A stretch of DNA of 27,390 nucleotides. It comes from Immundisolibacter sp. (GTDB lineage Bacteria > Pseudomonadota > Gammaproteobacteria > Immundisolibacterales > Immundisolibacteraceae). Under the pieces are notes generated by a model. It searched no databases, was not told the origin of the DNA, and saw nothing but the letters and a program-made list of their open reading frames with translations. Positions within the stretch are counted from its first letter, which is position 1. Every line of letters starts with the position of its first letter. The stretch is taken from assembly GCF_041601295.1 (NCBI RefSeq), contig NZ_JBFIII010000035.1:1-27390 (forward strand), written 5' to 3'. Both the position numbers and the translations under genes were made by a program. Positions 1 to 7,450 of the stretch are shown one piece after another.

Positions 1-89
1 ACGTCGCGGTGGACGTGAAATTCGCCCTGATCGGCCAGGTCAACGACCAACCGGTCAATATCAGGCGAGGTCAACTCATTCGGCTTCAT
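1..89 (-). CDS. Partial N-terminus, probable Rieske ring-hydroxylating oxygenase alpha subunit
   Basis: An ORF opens with ATG at 89 on the minus strand and runs off the left edge, giving 29 visible residues. A purine-rich GGGGATGGAGACG stretch lies directly upstream of the ATG and can serve as ribosome-binding site. The visible peptide starts MKPNELTSPDIDRLVVDL and continues into GEFHVHRDV. A segment of the form (E)F+VHRDVFTDPELF is typical of the first residues of aromatic-ring-hydroxylating dioxygenase alpha subunits, just before the Rieske domain. If that is right, the protein would be the oxygenase component that dihydroxylates an aromatic substrate using electrons from a ferredoxin or reductase. 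The Rieske CxH...CxxH motif and the mononuclear iron ligands lie outside the window, so the family call rests only on this short N-terminal resemblance. The start itself is better supported than the function. Confidence 0.4.
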   Translation of the reverse strand, partial: MKPNELTSPDIDRLVVDLADQGEFHVHRD

Positions 90-118
90 CGTCTCCATCC
101 CCTGCGTTGATATAGTCG

Positions 119-140
119 GACATCGTGACGCCACGATGTC
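119..140. promoter_or_regulatory. Perfect 9-bp inverted repeat, candidate operator
   Basis: GACATCGTG (119-127) and CACGATGTC (132-140) are exact reverse complements separated by 4 bases. The repeat lies 30 bp upstream of the minus-strand oxygenase-like start at 89 and there is no T-run after it, so an operator is more likely than a terminator. The rest of the 90-396 gap holds no convincing gene. It does contain a second small hairpin, CCGGCG-TCG-CGCCGG (201-215), and a 9-bp direct repeat CCGTACCGG (196-204 and 219-227). Which regulator binds cannot be told from the sequence. Confidence 0.45.
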
Positions 141-306
141 ATAGGCCCTGGCACTGACGACCTACTGCGGCGAACGTCGAGGTCGACGGTCCCCGCCGTA
201 CCGGCGTCGCGCCGGCTTCCGTACCGGGACTTCTGAGAAGTTGGTTACCTGCGGCGGACTGCATGCCTGGCCGGCGCCGCGTATCTGCATGACATAACCG
301 CGCAAG

Positions 307-336
307 TTGCGCTGGAAGCAGGTTTCAGGATACTAA
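307..336 (+). promoter_or_regulatory. Possible sigma70-type promoter of egtBD
   Basis: TTGCGC (307-312) and TACTAA (331-336) are separated by 18 bases and lie about 60 bp upstream of the egtB ATG. Each hexamer matches the consensus at four positions or so. No other candidate in the gap is better, but this is a by-eye assignment. Confidence 0.3.
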
Positions 337-396
337 CATCAACGCCGAATGCCACCAATGGCCATAAGAACGGCTGGATGAGGGAGCAAACAACAT

Positions 397-1695
397 ATGG
401 CGAATGCTGTCCATAATCGCGCCTCCACGGCGCGTCCGGATTCCGGCGGGTTGATGGATCGCTACGTTGCCGTACGCAGCCTTACGGAGGCTTTGTGCGC
501 CCCACTCACCGCAGAGGACATGGTGATCCAGTCCATGCCCGACGTGAGCCCGCCCAAGTGGCACCTAGCCCACACTGCATGGTTCTTCGAGACCTTTATC
601 CTCGGTCCGAATCTGCCGGGTTACCAGCCGTTTCATCCCCGCTTCGGCTATTTGTTCAATTCCTACTACAACCAGCTCGGTCCGTTTCATACCCGCTCGC
701 AACGCGGCCTGCTGGCTCGCCCGAGCAGCGATGAGGTGTTGGCTTACCGGACTCATGTCGACCATCATCTGCTGACGCTGCTCGGTGCCCTGGACGACCG
801 CACATGGGCCCATATCGAACCGTTGTTGACGCTTGGCCTGAACCACGAACAGCAGCACCAGGAACTGCTGCTGATGGACATCAAGCACAACTTCCACAGC
901 AACCCACTGCGCCCTGCCTACCGGGAGGATCTGAGTCACCCCCCAGCCGGCCTTGCGCGGCCGGTCAAGTTTCTGTCCTTCGCTGGCGGGCTGGTCGACA
1001 TCGGTCATTGCCGGGCCGACTTCGCCTTCGATAACGAGCAACCCGCGCATCGCGCGTATTTGACGCCCTTTCGACTCGCAGATCGGCTGGTGACCTGCGG
1101 CGAGTATCTCGAGTTCCTGGACGCCGGTGGCTATCAGACGCCCGCACTGTGGCTGTCGGACGGCTGGACGGTGGTGCAGGCACGCGGCTGGACCGCGCCG
1201 CTGTACTGGGAGCGCGGCGAGGACGCCTGGCAGGTATTCGCTGCGAGTGGGCTACGGCCGTTCGACCCCGCGGCGCCGGTAAGTCATTTGAGCTATTACG
1301 AGGCAGACGCCTATGCGCGTTTCGCAGGCCGGCGGCTGCCTACGGAGTTCGAGTGGGAAACCGCCGCGAGCCAGGTTTCAGAAAGCCCGGCGGGCAGCAA
1401 TTTTCTCGACCGCGACCTGCTCGAACCCTTACCGGCTGGCAGCCAGTTGGGCCTGAAGCAAATGTTCGGCGATTTGTGGGAATGGACGGCCAGTCCCTAT
1501 GTGCCCTACCCGCGCTTTCGACCGGCGGTTGGCGCGGTCGGCGAATACAACGGCAAATTCATGTCCGGGCAGATGGTGCTGCGCGGCGGCGCCTGCGTGA
1601 CACCAGCCGGTCACATCCGCAGCACCTACCGCAACTTCTACCCCCCTGATGCACGCTGGGCCTACAGCGGCGTGCGCCTGGCGGAGGACACATGA
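397..1695 (+). CDS. egtB: Ergothioneine biosynthesis sulfoxide synthase EgtB
   Basis: EgtB is a non-haem iron enzyme that joins hercynine (trimethylhistidine) to a thiol donor with O2, forming the sulfoxide intermediate of ergothioneine. The 432-residue product has the two expected parts. The N-terminal DinB_2-like helical domain (about 20-160) carries WHLAHTAWFFETF (from 55) and HEQQHQE (150-156), giving the HX3HXE iron-ligand pattern. The C-terminal formylglycine-generating-enzyme/sulfatase-modifying fold (about 190-430) shows GRRLPTEFEWE, GDLWEWTASPY and the final WAYSGVRLAED. The ATG at 397 is preceded by AGGGAG at 381-386. The gene overlaps egtD by ATGA, so the two are coupled. No egtA or egtC lies nearby, so the thiol donor (cysteine or gamma-glutamylcysteine) cannot be assigned by context. 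The family call is secure. Confidence 0.95.
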   Translation: MANAVHNRASTARPDSGGLMDRYVAVRSLTEALCAPLTAEDMVIQSMPDVSPPKWHLAHTAWFFETFILGPNLPGYQPFHPRFGYLFNSYYNQLGPFHTRSQRGLLARPSSDEVLAYRTHVDHHLLTLLGALDDRTWAHIEPLLTLGLNHEQQHQELLLMDIKHNFHSNPLRPAYREDLSHPPAGLARPVKFLSFAGGLVDIGHCRADFAFDNEQPAHRAYLTPFRLADRLVTCGEYLEFLDAGGYQTPALWLSDGWTVVQARGWTAPLYWERGEDAWQVFAASGLRPFDPAAPVSHLSYYEADAYARFAGRRLPTEFEWETAASQVSESPAGSNFLDRDLLEPLPAGSQLGLKQMFGDLWEWTASPYVPYPRFRPAVGAVGEYNGKFMSGQMVLRGGACVTPAGHIRSTYRNFYPPDARWAYSGVRLAEDT

Positions 1696-2657
1696 ACAAC
1701 CTCGCAAGACTACGCCTGCATGATCTGGCCCCCGAGCAACAGGACTTTCGCGCCGCCGTGCTGGAGGGCCTGGCCCGACCGCACAAAAGCCTGCCATGCA
1801 AGTTCTTCTACGACGCCGCCGGTTCGGCATTGTTCGATGAGATCTGCGAACTGCCCGAGTACTACCCCACCCGTACCGAGGTCGACATCCTGCGCAGGGC
1901 AGCTGCACAGATCGCCGAGCTTGCCGGCTATGGCGGCGTGCTGATCGAGTACGGCAGTGGCAGCAGCATCAAGACCCGGCTGCTGCTGGATGCGCTTGCA
2001 CCGGCGGTGTACATGCCGATAGACATCTCTCGCGAACACATGCTGGCGGCTTGCCACACCTTGTCGCGCGACTACCCGCAGCTGCACCTCATGGCGGTGT
2101 GCGCCGACTACACACGGCCGCTGCGCCTGCCGCGGGTGGACCGCGGGGGACAGCGCAAGCTGGCGTTTTTCCCCGGTTCGAGCATTGGCAATTTCACGCC
2201 CCTGGAAGCGCTGCGTTTTCTGAAGAACATCGCGCAGACACTGGCACCTGGCGATGGCCTGGTGGTAGGTGTGGATCGCAAAAAGGATCCGGCGATCCTG
2301 CAAGCTGCCTACGATGACGCCGCCGGCGTCACCGCTGCCTTCAACCTGAACCTGCTGGCGCGCTGCAATCGGGAGCTAGGCGCCGATTTCGACCTCACCG
2401 GCTTCGCCCACAAGGCGTTTTACAACGCCGCCGCAGGGCGCGTCGAAATGCACATGGAAAGCCTGCGCGCTCAGACCGTCCATGTCGCCGGACAGGCATT
2501 CAGTTTTGCATTGGGCGAAACCATCCACACGGAAAACTCGCACAAGTACGACCTGGACGAGTTCCAACACCTGGCCACTCAGGCCGGATTCCGGCTGCTG
2601 AAAACCTGGAGCGACGACGCCGACCTGTTCAGCGTGGTGTCCCTGCAACGCCCCTGA
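1692..2657 (+). CDS. egtD: L-histidine N-alpha-methyltransferase EgtD
   Basis: EgtD transfers three methyl groups from SAM to the alpha-amino group of histidine, making hercynine, the substrate of EgtB. The 321-residue protein has the family signatures in order: KFFYDAAGSALFDEICELPEYYPTR (37-61, contains the substrate-pocket tyrosine), the SAM site LIEYGSGSSIKTRLL (from 84), YMPIDIS (107-113), FFPGSSIGNFTP (159-170, with Asn167 at the place of the histidine-binding Asn of mycobacterial EgtD), VVGVDRKKDP, and the HTENSHKYD segment, whose Glu281 and Ser283 match the residues that grip the histidine imidazole. Length is normal. The ATG overlaps the egtB stop in ATGA, so translation is coupled. 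The gene ends 16 bp from the convergent imuB end with no obvious terminator between them. Confidence 0.95.
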   Translation: MNNLARLRLHDLAPEQQDFRAAVLEGLARPHKSLPCKFFYDAAGSALFDEICELPEYYPTRTEVDILRRAAAQIAELAGYGGVLIEYGSGSSIKTRLLLDALAPAVYMPIDISREHMLAACHTLSRDYPQLHLMAVCADYTRPLRLPRVDRGGQRKLAFFPGSSIGNFTPLEALRFLKNIAQTLAPGDGLVVGVDRKKDPAILQAAYDDAAGVTAAFNLNLLARCNRELGADFDLTGFAHKAFYNAAAGRVEMHMESLRAQTVHVAGQAFSFALGETIHTENSHKYDLDEFQHLATQAGFRLLKTWSDDADLFSVVSLQRP

Positions 2658-2673
2658 CCTGGGACAGCAGACT

Positions 2674-4095
2674 TCACGCAAACAGGCCATGCAGGTACCA
2701 GCCGCCACGCGCGCGCCGCTCGCGGTAAATCCATAGCCGGCGGCCGCTGCGCTGGCTGGCGATGTAGTAATCACGAGCCACGTCACTGCCGTCCCACCAG
2801 CCGCCTTCGATGCGCTCCGGCCCGCCGAGCAGGGTCAACCTGCCGTCGAGGCTGGGTTGGCCCGCGACCGCGCGCAAGCGCTGCGGCTCGCGCAGCAGCC
2901 AGGCCGGGCGCAGCGCCGTGATCGTCCCTGCAAATTCCTCACCCGGCACGCAGTACGCCCAGTCGAGCCCCGGTCGGTGATCGGCGGTGGCCGTAATACC
3001 GTGCACGGCATCGTCACCCAGTCTGGCCCGCAGCCGATCCAGCAACTGTGCCTGTGGTTCGCCGACGACGGCATCAAACAGATCGCGGACAGGCCCGGCA
3101 TCGTCGATCAGAACTTCGCCGACCAAGCGCAACGCCTTCACTGGCGCCGGCAGGGCCCAGCGCTGCAAGTGCTCGTCGAATAAGTTTTCCAGCCGCGACG
3201 CCTCGCGGCTGGCTCCGGCAAGGCGCAGCCACAGTGGATGACAGTCTTCGCCAGACAGTAGGTCCAGTCGCGCGACCTGAATACCGGCCTGGCGCATTCG
3301 CAGAAAACCTTGCAGCTCCAACAGCAGTCTTCGCAGCGGCGGACGCAGTCCGGCGCTGTCCGTGACTGGTGCCTCCAGTGCCACTTCCCGATTGAACTGT
3401 TCTGGCGGAACAAACATCGCGAGTGGCCGGGACAGGCTGCCAAACAGTCGCCCAAGGTGCGCCAGAAACTGCGGGCCGGCACGGCGACCCAGCGCCGGTG
3501 GCGGCAACCGCCGACACTCGCCGATGGTGCGAAGCCCAAAACCGAGCAGGCGCTCGCTGACTTGCACCTCGATATCAAGGCACTCCAGCGGTAGCGGCGC
3601 CAGTACTTTTGGCAAATCCGCCAGCTTCAACACCTGCGAGCCGGGCCGATGACGCGCCAGCAGCGCCGCTGCATCCGGCGTCGGCGCGGCCGCCAGATGA
3701 ACCCGATGGCCCAGCGTGGCCAGTCCGGTGGTCACCTGACGGAGCACAGCCGAAAGGCCACCGAACAGAGTCAGGCTGGCACCGATTTCAAGCAACAGGC
3801 AGTCGTCGGAAAGTGCGGTGCACTGCGAGGTGAACTGGCCGGCCCACAGCAATACGGCCTCGCGCGCTGCCGCCTCAACGCGTGGTTGCCGAGCCAGGAC
3901 TTGCAGGTCGGAACACAGCGCCAGCGCCTCGCTAACGCCCATACCGGACCGAATACCGACGCTTGCGGCCGCGTCATCAACCACCTGCAAGCAGCCACGG
4001 CGGCCGCCAGACGAAACCGCCCGCGGACCAGCGTCGCTAGTTGGCGGCAATGCCTCCAGCGCCAGCATCGGCAAATGCAGGGCCAGCCATAACAC
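2674..4095 (-). CDS. imuB: ImuB, inactive Y-family polymerase-like mutasome scaffold
   Basis: ImuB is the Y-family polymerase relative that, with ImuA and DnaE2, forms the SOS mutasome for error-prone translesion synthesis. It bridges DnaE2 and the sliding clamp and does not itself polymerise. The N-terminus reads LWLALHLPMLALEAL, where catalytic Y-family enzymes have an acidic D-x-D-x-F-F-A-S-V-E motif, so the metal-binding aspartate is absent, as expected for ImuB. The next part (GIRSGMGVSEALALCSDL) matches the palm/fingers region, and the C-terminal half is the ImuB-specific extension. The longest ORF starts at 4140, but GTG at 4095 is preferred: GGTGGAG sits about 11 bases upstream and the residue after it begins the conserved LWLALHLP core. 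It overlaps imuA by 59 bp. No dnaE2 follows; egtD converges on its 3' end. No clear clamp-binding motif was recognised. Confidence 0.88.
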   Translation of the reverse strand: MLWLALHLPMLALEALPPTSDAGPRAVSSGGRRGCLQVVDDAAASVGIRSGMGVSEALALCSDLQVLARQPRVEAAAREAVLLWAGQFTSQCTALSDDCLLLEIGASLTLFGGLSAVLRQVTTGLATLGHRVHLAAAPTPDAAALLARHRPGSQVLKLADLPKVLAPLPLECLDIEVQVSERLLGFGLRTIGECRRLPPPALGRRAGPQFLAHLGRLFGSLSRPLAMFVPPEQFNREVALEAPVTDSAGLRPPLRRLLLELQGFLRMRQAGIQVARLDLLSGEDCHPLWLRLAGASREASRLENLFDEHLQRWALPAPVKALRLVGEVLIDDAGPVRDLFDAVVGEPQAQLLDRLRARLGDDAVHGITATADHRPGLDWAYCVPGEEFAGTITALRPAWLLREPQRLRAVAGQPSLDGRLTLLGGPERIEGGWWDGSDVARDYYIASQRSGRRLWIYRERRARGGWYLHGLFA

Positions 4096-4735
4096 CGGCG
4101 CGATACTCCACCATAAAAGGCGGCGACGGTCGGCCGCCACGACGTTTGCGCACGGTCACCCTCACACCGTGCGCACCCGCGGTCAGCGCCATGCGCAGCG
4201 CCGCCGGCGACGTCAATGGACTGCCCGCGTCTGGCACTAGCAGGGCCACGAACGCCGCGCTGCCCTGAGCGGCCAGTTGCAGGCGCCGCACGGCACGCGG
4301 GCTAACCGTTGGCAGCCACAACAGTACCGCGCCATAGACACCGCTGCGCAGGAGTTGCTCAGCCGCCCACTGTGCCTGCGCCGGCGTGGCCGGCTCGATC
4401 AACAGTGTGTCCCTGATCGCCACCCCGGCCGCGGCCAGCGCTGACGGATGCGGCACATGGGGCGGGGCAATCCATGCCGTCGGTCCGTGGACCTCCCGCA
4501 GCACCGGCAGCAGCAGCGTCAGCTCGCCGCACCCAGGCTCGCTGAGGGCCAGTTCACACACCACTCCGCACGGCCAGCCACCACCTAGCGCGGCCTCAAG
4601 TTGCGGTGTGGCCGCGGGCAGGCGGGACGCCACCGAAACCGGGGACGACCCGCGCCACAGGCGTGCATCGTCAAGCAGGCGATCCAGCGACCGGCACTGC
4701 GCCGCGCCGCGGTCCTCCGGCTGGACGCTGTTCAT
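4037..4735 (-). CDS. imuA: ImuA, RecA/SulA-like translesion synthesis protein
   Basis: ImuA is the RecA-like partner of ImuB in the SOS-induced mutasome. The 232-residue product contains the family core: RLPAATPQLEAALGGGWPCGVVCELALSEPGCGELTLLLPVLRE resembles the degenerate RecA N-terminal region, and PTAWIAPPHVPHPSALAAAGV and LLWLPTVSPRAVRRLQLAAQ are typical of the ImuA/SulA-like family. The C-terminus (VRVTVRKRRGG...PFMVEYR) also fits ImuA. A consensus Walker A is not intact. The ATG at 4735 overlaps the lexA stop in ATGA, so it is translated from the lexA transcript, and its 3' end overlaps imuB. Expression should therefore be LexA-controlled. The identity depends as much on position between lexA and imuB as on sequence. 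Confidence 0.85.
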   Translation of the reverse strand: MNSVQPEDRGAAQCRSLDRLLDDARLWRGSSPVSVASRLPAATPQLEAALGGGWPCGVVCELALSEPGCGELTLLLPVLREVHGPTAWIAPPHVPHPSALAAAGVAIRDTLLIEPATPAQAQWAAEQLLRSGVYGAVLLWLPTVSPRAVRRLQLAAQGSAAFVALLVPDAGSPLTSPAALRMALTAGAHGVRVTVRKRRGGRPSPPFMVEYRAGVMAGPAFADAGAGGIAAN

Positions 4736-5325
4736 CCCAGGTTGCGAATAACACCCACGCCCAGACCCTCAATCACAAAATCCTGACGCCGTGGATCAAC
4801 CTCGATCGGCGCGAAGTCCGGATTGGCAGGCAACAGCGTGACCTTGTTGCCTTTGCGCTGGAAACGTTTGACGGTGACTTCGCCATCAATGCGCGCCACG
4901 ACCAGGTCGCCGTTGTGGGCCTTCGGAGTCTGGTGCACCGCCAGCAAGTCGCCATCGAGAATGCCGGCATCGCGCATGCTAAGGCCACTGACCCGGAGCA
5001 GATAATCGGCCTTGGGGCTGAACAGAGCAGCGTTGACCGGGCGGTAACCCTGCAGGTGCTCTTCTGCGAGCAGTGGGCTGCCGGCCGCCACCTTCCCGAC
5101 TACCGGCAAACCCGCCGGCCGATTGATACGAATGCCACGCGAGGTACCCGCCATCAGGTCAATGGCACCCTTGCGCGCCAGCGCCCGCAGGTGCTGCTCG
5201 GCAGCGTTGATGGAACGGAATTCGAACTGACGCGCGATTTCCGCCCGCGTCGGCGGCAAACCCGCGTCGTCCACCGCGGAACAGATGAAATCAAAAACCT
5301 GTTTTTGGCGCAAAGTCAGTTTCAT
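4732..5325 (-). CDS. lexA: LexA repressor
   Basis: LexA represses SOS genes until RecA filaments stimulate its self-cleavage. From the ATG at 5325 the protein has 197 residues and begins MKLTLRQKQVFDFI, colinear with E. coli LexA; the 12 extra residues of the longest ORF (start 5361) have no counterpart and would overlap the putative operator. The winged-helix DNA-binding domain has PPTRAEIARQFEFRSINAAE (24-43). The cleavage site is Ala81-Gly82 in GKVAAGSPLL. The peptidase dyad is Ser116 (VSGLSM) and Lys153 (VTVKRF), each offset by three from E. coli Ser119 and Lys156. The recognition helix differs from E. coli SPNAAEEH at two positions: Pro40 is Ile39 and Glu45 is Gln44. It is the first gene of lexA-imuA-imuB and probably autoregulated through the palindrome at 5359-5376. 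Confidence 0.95.
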   Translation of the reverse strand: MKLTLRQKQVFDFICSAVDDAGLPPTRAEIARQFEFRSINAAEQHLRALARKGAIDLMAGTSRGIRINRPAGLPVVGKVAAGSPLLAEEHLQGYRPVNAALFSPKADYLLRVSGLSMRDAGILDGDLLAVHQTPKAHNGDLVVARIDGEVTVKRFQRKGNKVTLLPANPDFAPIEVDPRRQDFVIEGLGVGVIRNLG

Positions 5326-5358
5326 GTCGAAAACCCTACTGGTGACGATTTGGCTATG

Positions 5359-5389
5359 CATTAGATAACGCTAATGAATCTTTGCACAA
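5359..5389 (-). promoter_or_regulatory. lexA promoter with CATTAG-N6-CTAATG palindrome, candidate LexA operator
   Basis: On the plus strand CATTAG (5359-5364) and CTAATG (5371-5376) are perfect 6-bp inverted arms separated by 6 bases. On the minus strand a possible promoter has -35 TTGTGC (5389-5384), a 16-base spacer and -10 TATCTA (5367-5362), so the palindrome covers the -10 region, the usual place for autorepression. No E. coli-type CTGT-N8-ACAG box is present between lexA and the next gene. The TTAG-N6 half resembles the TTAG-N6-TACTA operator reported for Xanthomonadales LexA, but the downstream half differs. Confidence 0.5.
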
Positions 5390-5510
5390 GCGCGTCGTCA
5401 GAGTCGACCAAAGGTCCAATTCCGGCATGGCTGGCCCCCGCACCGGCCCGCCCCACAAGCCGATCGCCAAACATGAAAGCCGGCCCCGATTTCCCGGGAG
5501 CGCGTGTTAT

Positions 5511-5537
5511 CCGGTAGGCAGCCAAACCGGCTACCGG
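5511..5537. repeat. 7-bp inverted repeat between lexA and yhhQ
   Basis: CCGGTAG (5511-5517) and CTACCGG (5531-5537) are exact reverse complements with a 13-base loop in the divergent lexA/yhhQ gap. There is no T-run after it. It could be an operator or an mRNA hairpin in the yhhQ leader; I see no recognisable preQ1 riboswitch. Confidence 0.3.
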
Positions 5538-5608
5538 CCTGCTGCGTGCTAGCATCCGGGCGGCCGTAAATCAGGGAAACGCGAACACACCCAGCCCAGG
5601 CTTCAAGC

Positions 5609-6301
5609 ATGTCCTCGAACCCGCCGCGGCGCAATTACCGCTACTACGACCTGGTGATGGCCGCCTTCGTGACGGTACTGCTGTGCGCCAACCTGATCGG
5701 CGTGAGCAAAGTCACCACGGTTGGCGGCTTCAGCTTCAGTGCCGGCAACCTGTTTTTTCCGTTGAGCTATCTGTTCGGCGACATCCTGACAGAAGTGTAC
5801 GGCTACGCGCGCTCGCGGCGCGTGGTGTGGGCCGGATTCGCGGGCCTGGCCTTTGCCGCGCTGATGAGTGCGGTGGTGGTACACCTGCCCCCTGCGCCTG
5901 GCTGGACCGGGCAGGCGGTGATCGAGGCAGCGTTTGGCTCCACCTGGCGCATTGCCTTGGCCTCGCTGCTCGGCTACTGGTGTGGCGAGTTCGTGAACTC
6001 ATTCACCCTGGCGCGCATGAAGGTGCTGACTCGCGGTCGCTGGCTGTGGAGTCGCACCATCGGCTCCACCGTGGTCGGCGAAGTCGCCGATACGCTGGTG
6101 TTCTATCCGCTGGCCTTCTATGGCGTGTGGGACAACCACCTGTTGCTGAGCGTGATGGTCGCCAATTACTGCATCAAGGTGGGCTGGGAAGTGTTGGCGA
6201 CGCCGGTTACCTACCGGGTGGTCAATGCGCTGAAGCGTGCCGAGCAGGAAGACTATTTCGACGACAAAACAGACTTCAATCCGTTCACGCTGAAGGTATG
6301 A
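5609..6301 (+). CDS. yhhQ: Queuosine precursor transporter, YhhQ/QPTR (VUT) family
   Basis: YhhQ-type proteins are inner-membrane importers of queuosine precursors (preQ0, preQ1 or the queuine base), used in tRNA wobble modification. The 230-residue product has the expected length and about six hydrophobic segments. The conserved family stretch is LCANLIGVSKVT (from about 24), then FPLSYLFGDILTEVYGYARSRR (50-71), GYWCGEFVNSF, SRTIGSTVVGEVADTLVFYPLAF and a terminal segment around KVGWEVLATPVTYRVVNALKRAE. The Asp/Glu of GDILTEVYG and the GE of GYWCGEF and VVGEVADT are typical of the family. The ATG at 5609 is preceded only by a weak AGG about 8 bases upstream. It stands alone, divergent from lexA, with no que genes beside it; whether it serves salvage or retention of precursor is not visible. 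Confidence 0.9.
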   Translation: MSSNPPRRNYRYYDLVMAAFVTVLLCANLIGVSKVTTVGGFSFSAGNLFFPLSYLFGDILTEVYGYARSRRVVWAGFAGLAFAALMSAVVVHLPPAPGWTGQAVIEAAFGSTWRIALASLLGYWCGEFVNSFTLARMKVLTRGRWLWSRTIGSTVVGEVADTLVFYPLAFYGVWDNHLLLSVMVANYCIKVGWEVLATPVTYRVVNALKRAEQEDYFDDKTDFNPFTLKV

Positions 6302-6368
6302 GCACTCCTGTTCAGGCTGAGTGCTACCATGCCCCGCCCTGCGCCCACCCACATCGATAAGGCATTTT

Positions 6369-7442
6369 TTGTTGGCCCGCAAATCGGTTTCATGGAACGA
6401 GACTGCCCTCACCGCCTGCCTGCTGCTGGCTGCTTGCGCCCCCCAAGAGTCGCCCCCCAGCCCACCCCGCCCGGTTCGCGCCGTCCAGGTCCCAGCTACG
6501 GCCGAGCTTCTGGCCCGTCACGACTATGCTGCGCGTATCGAGGCAAGACACGAGGCAACACTGGCGTTCGAGGTCGCCGGCCGGGTCACCGGCCGGGCTG
6601 CGGAGGTCGGTGACCGGATCGCTGCCGGTACGGTCCTGGCCCAGCTCGACGCGACCGATTTTCGACTGCGCGAACGAGCGTTCAGCGCGCGCTTGACCGC
6701 CGCCAAGGCCGAGCACAGCGACGCTGCCACAAGCCTGCGCCGACTGGGCGGGTTGCGTATCAAGGGCTTCGTGACTCAGGCCGAGTATGACCGCGCTGCC
6801 TATCGAGACCAGGCCTCCGCGGCACAAGTGCAGGAACTCACCGCGCAGCTTGGGCTGACGCGCCGGGAACTGGCCCATACGACGCTAAGGGCCCCCACAG
6901 CCGGCGTCGTCACCGGCCAGATGCTGGAAGTGGGGCAAGTGGTGGGCGCTGGCCAGGCGGCCTTCCGCCTGGCACGTACCGATGAACTCGAAGCGGTGTT
7001 CGATTTGCCCGAGCAGCGCCTGAAGGCATTGCCAAAGACCGTCACCGTCACTGTGTGGAGTCAGCCCGATCAGCCCATTGAGGCCCAGGTGCGGGAAGTG
7101 GCGCCCCAGGCAGCGGCCGATAGCCGGACCTATCGCGTGCGGGCCACGCTCCCCATGGCCAACGGCGCCACGCCCGCGCTTGGCATGAGCGCCGAGGTCA
7201 GCTTTTTGGCCGGACCGCCGGTAATGGCAGTACCGACCAGCGCCATACTTAAACGCGACGACGGCCAGCCGGCCGTCTGGGTAATACAGCCCACCACCAG
7301 CACGGTGAGCCTGAGACCCGTCACACTCGGCCCAGTACACGGAGATGAGTCGACCATTGCCGGCGGCCTCAAAACCGGGGACTGGGTGGTTACGGCCGGC
7401 GTGCACGATTTGCGCGATGGCCAGCCCGTCAGCCTGCCCTGA
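6369..7442 (+). CDS. RND efflux periplasmic adaptor (membrane fusion) lipoprotein
   Basis: This is the periplasmic adaptor that couples an RND pump to an outer-membrane channel. From TTG at 6369 the product has 357 residues and starts as a lipoprotein signal peptide ending in LLLAAC (Cys23). A barrel-sandwich half follows (ATLAFEVAGRVTGRAAEVGDRIAAGTVLAQLDATD), then a helical hairpin, the second lipoyl half (TTLRAPTAGVVTGQMLEVGQVV) and a beta-barrel/membrane-proximal domain (MSAEVSFLAGPPVMAVPTSAIL, GLKTGDWVVTAGVHDLRDGQPV). The longest ORF begins with GTG at 6321, but that would make an overlong signal peptide. TTG 6369 has AAGG six bases upstream. It is followed after 8 bp by the pump gene, so the two form an operon. 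No TolC-type channel gene is adjacent, so a shared channel is likely. Confidence 0.88.
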   Translation: MLARKSVSWNETALTACLLLAACAPQESPPSPPRPVRAVQVPATAELLARHDYAARIEARHEATLAFEVAGRVTGRAAEVGDRIAAGTVLAQLDATDFRLRERAFSARLTAAKAEHSDAATSLRRLGGLRIKGFVTQAEYDRAAYRDQASAAQVQELTAQLGLTRRELAHTTLRAPTAGVVTGQMLEVGQVVGAGQAAFRLARTDELEAVFDLPEQRLKALPKTVTVTVWSQPDQPIEAQVREVAPQAAADSRTYRVRATLPMANGATPALGMSAEVSFLAGPPVMAVPTSAILKRDDGQPAVWVIQPTTSTVSLRPVTLGPVHGDESTIAGGLKTGDWVVTAGVHDLRDGQPVSLP

Positions 7443-7450
7443 GCGGCGCC

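Noticed and set aside
5376..5608. Possible preQ1 riboswitch before the queuosine precursor transporter
   Set aside because: I could not find the short C-rich stem and A-rich tail pseudoknot pattern next to the ribosome-binding site; only an ordinary 7-bp inverted repeat is present.
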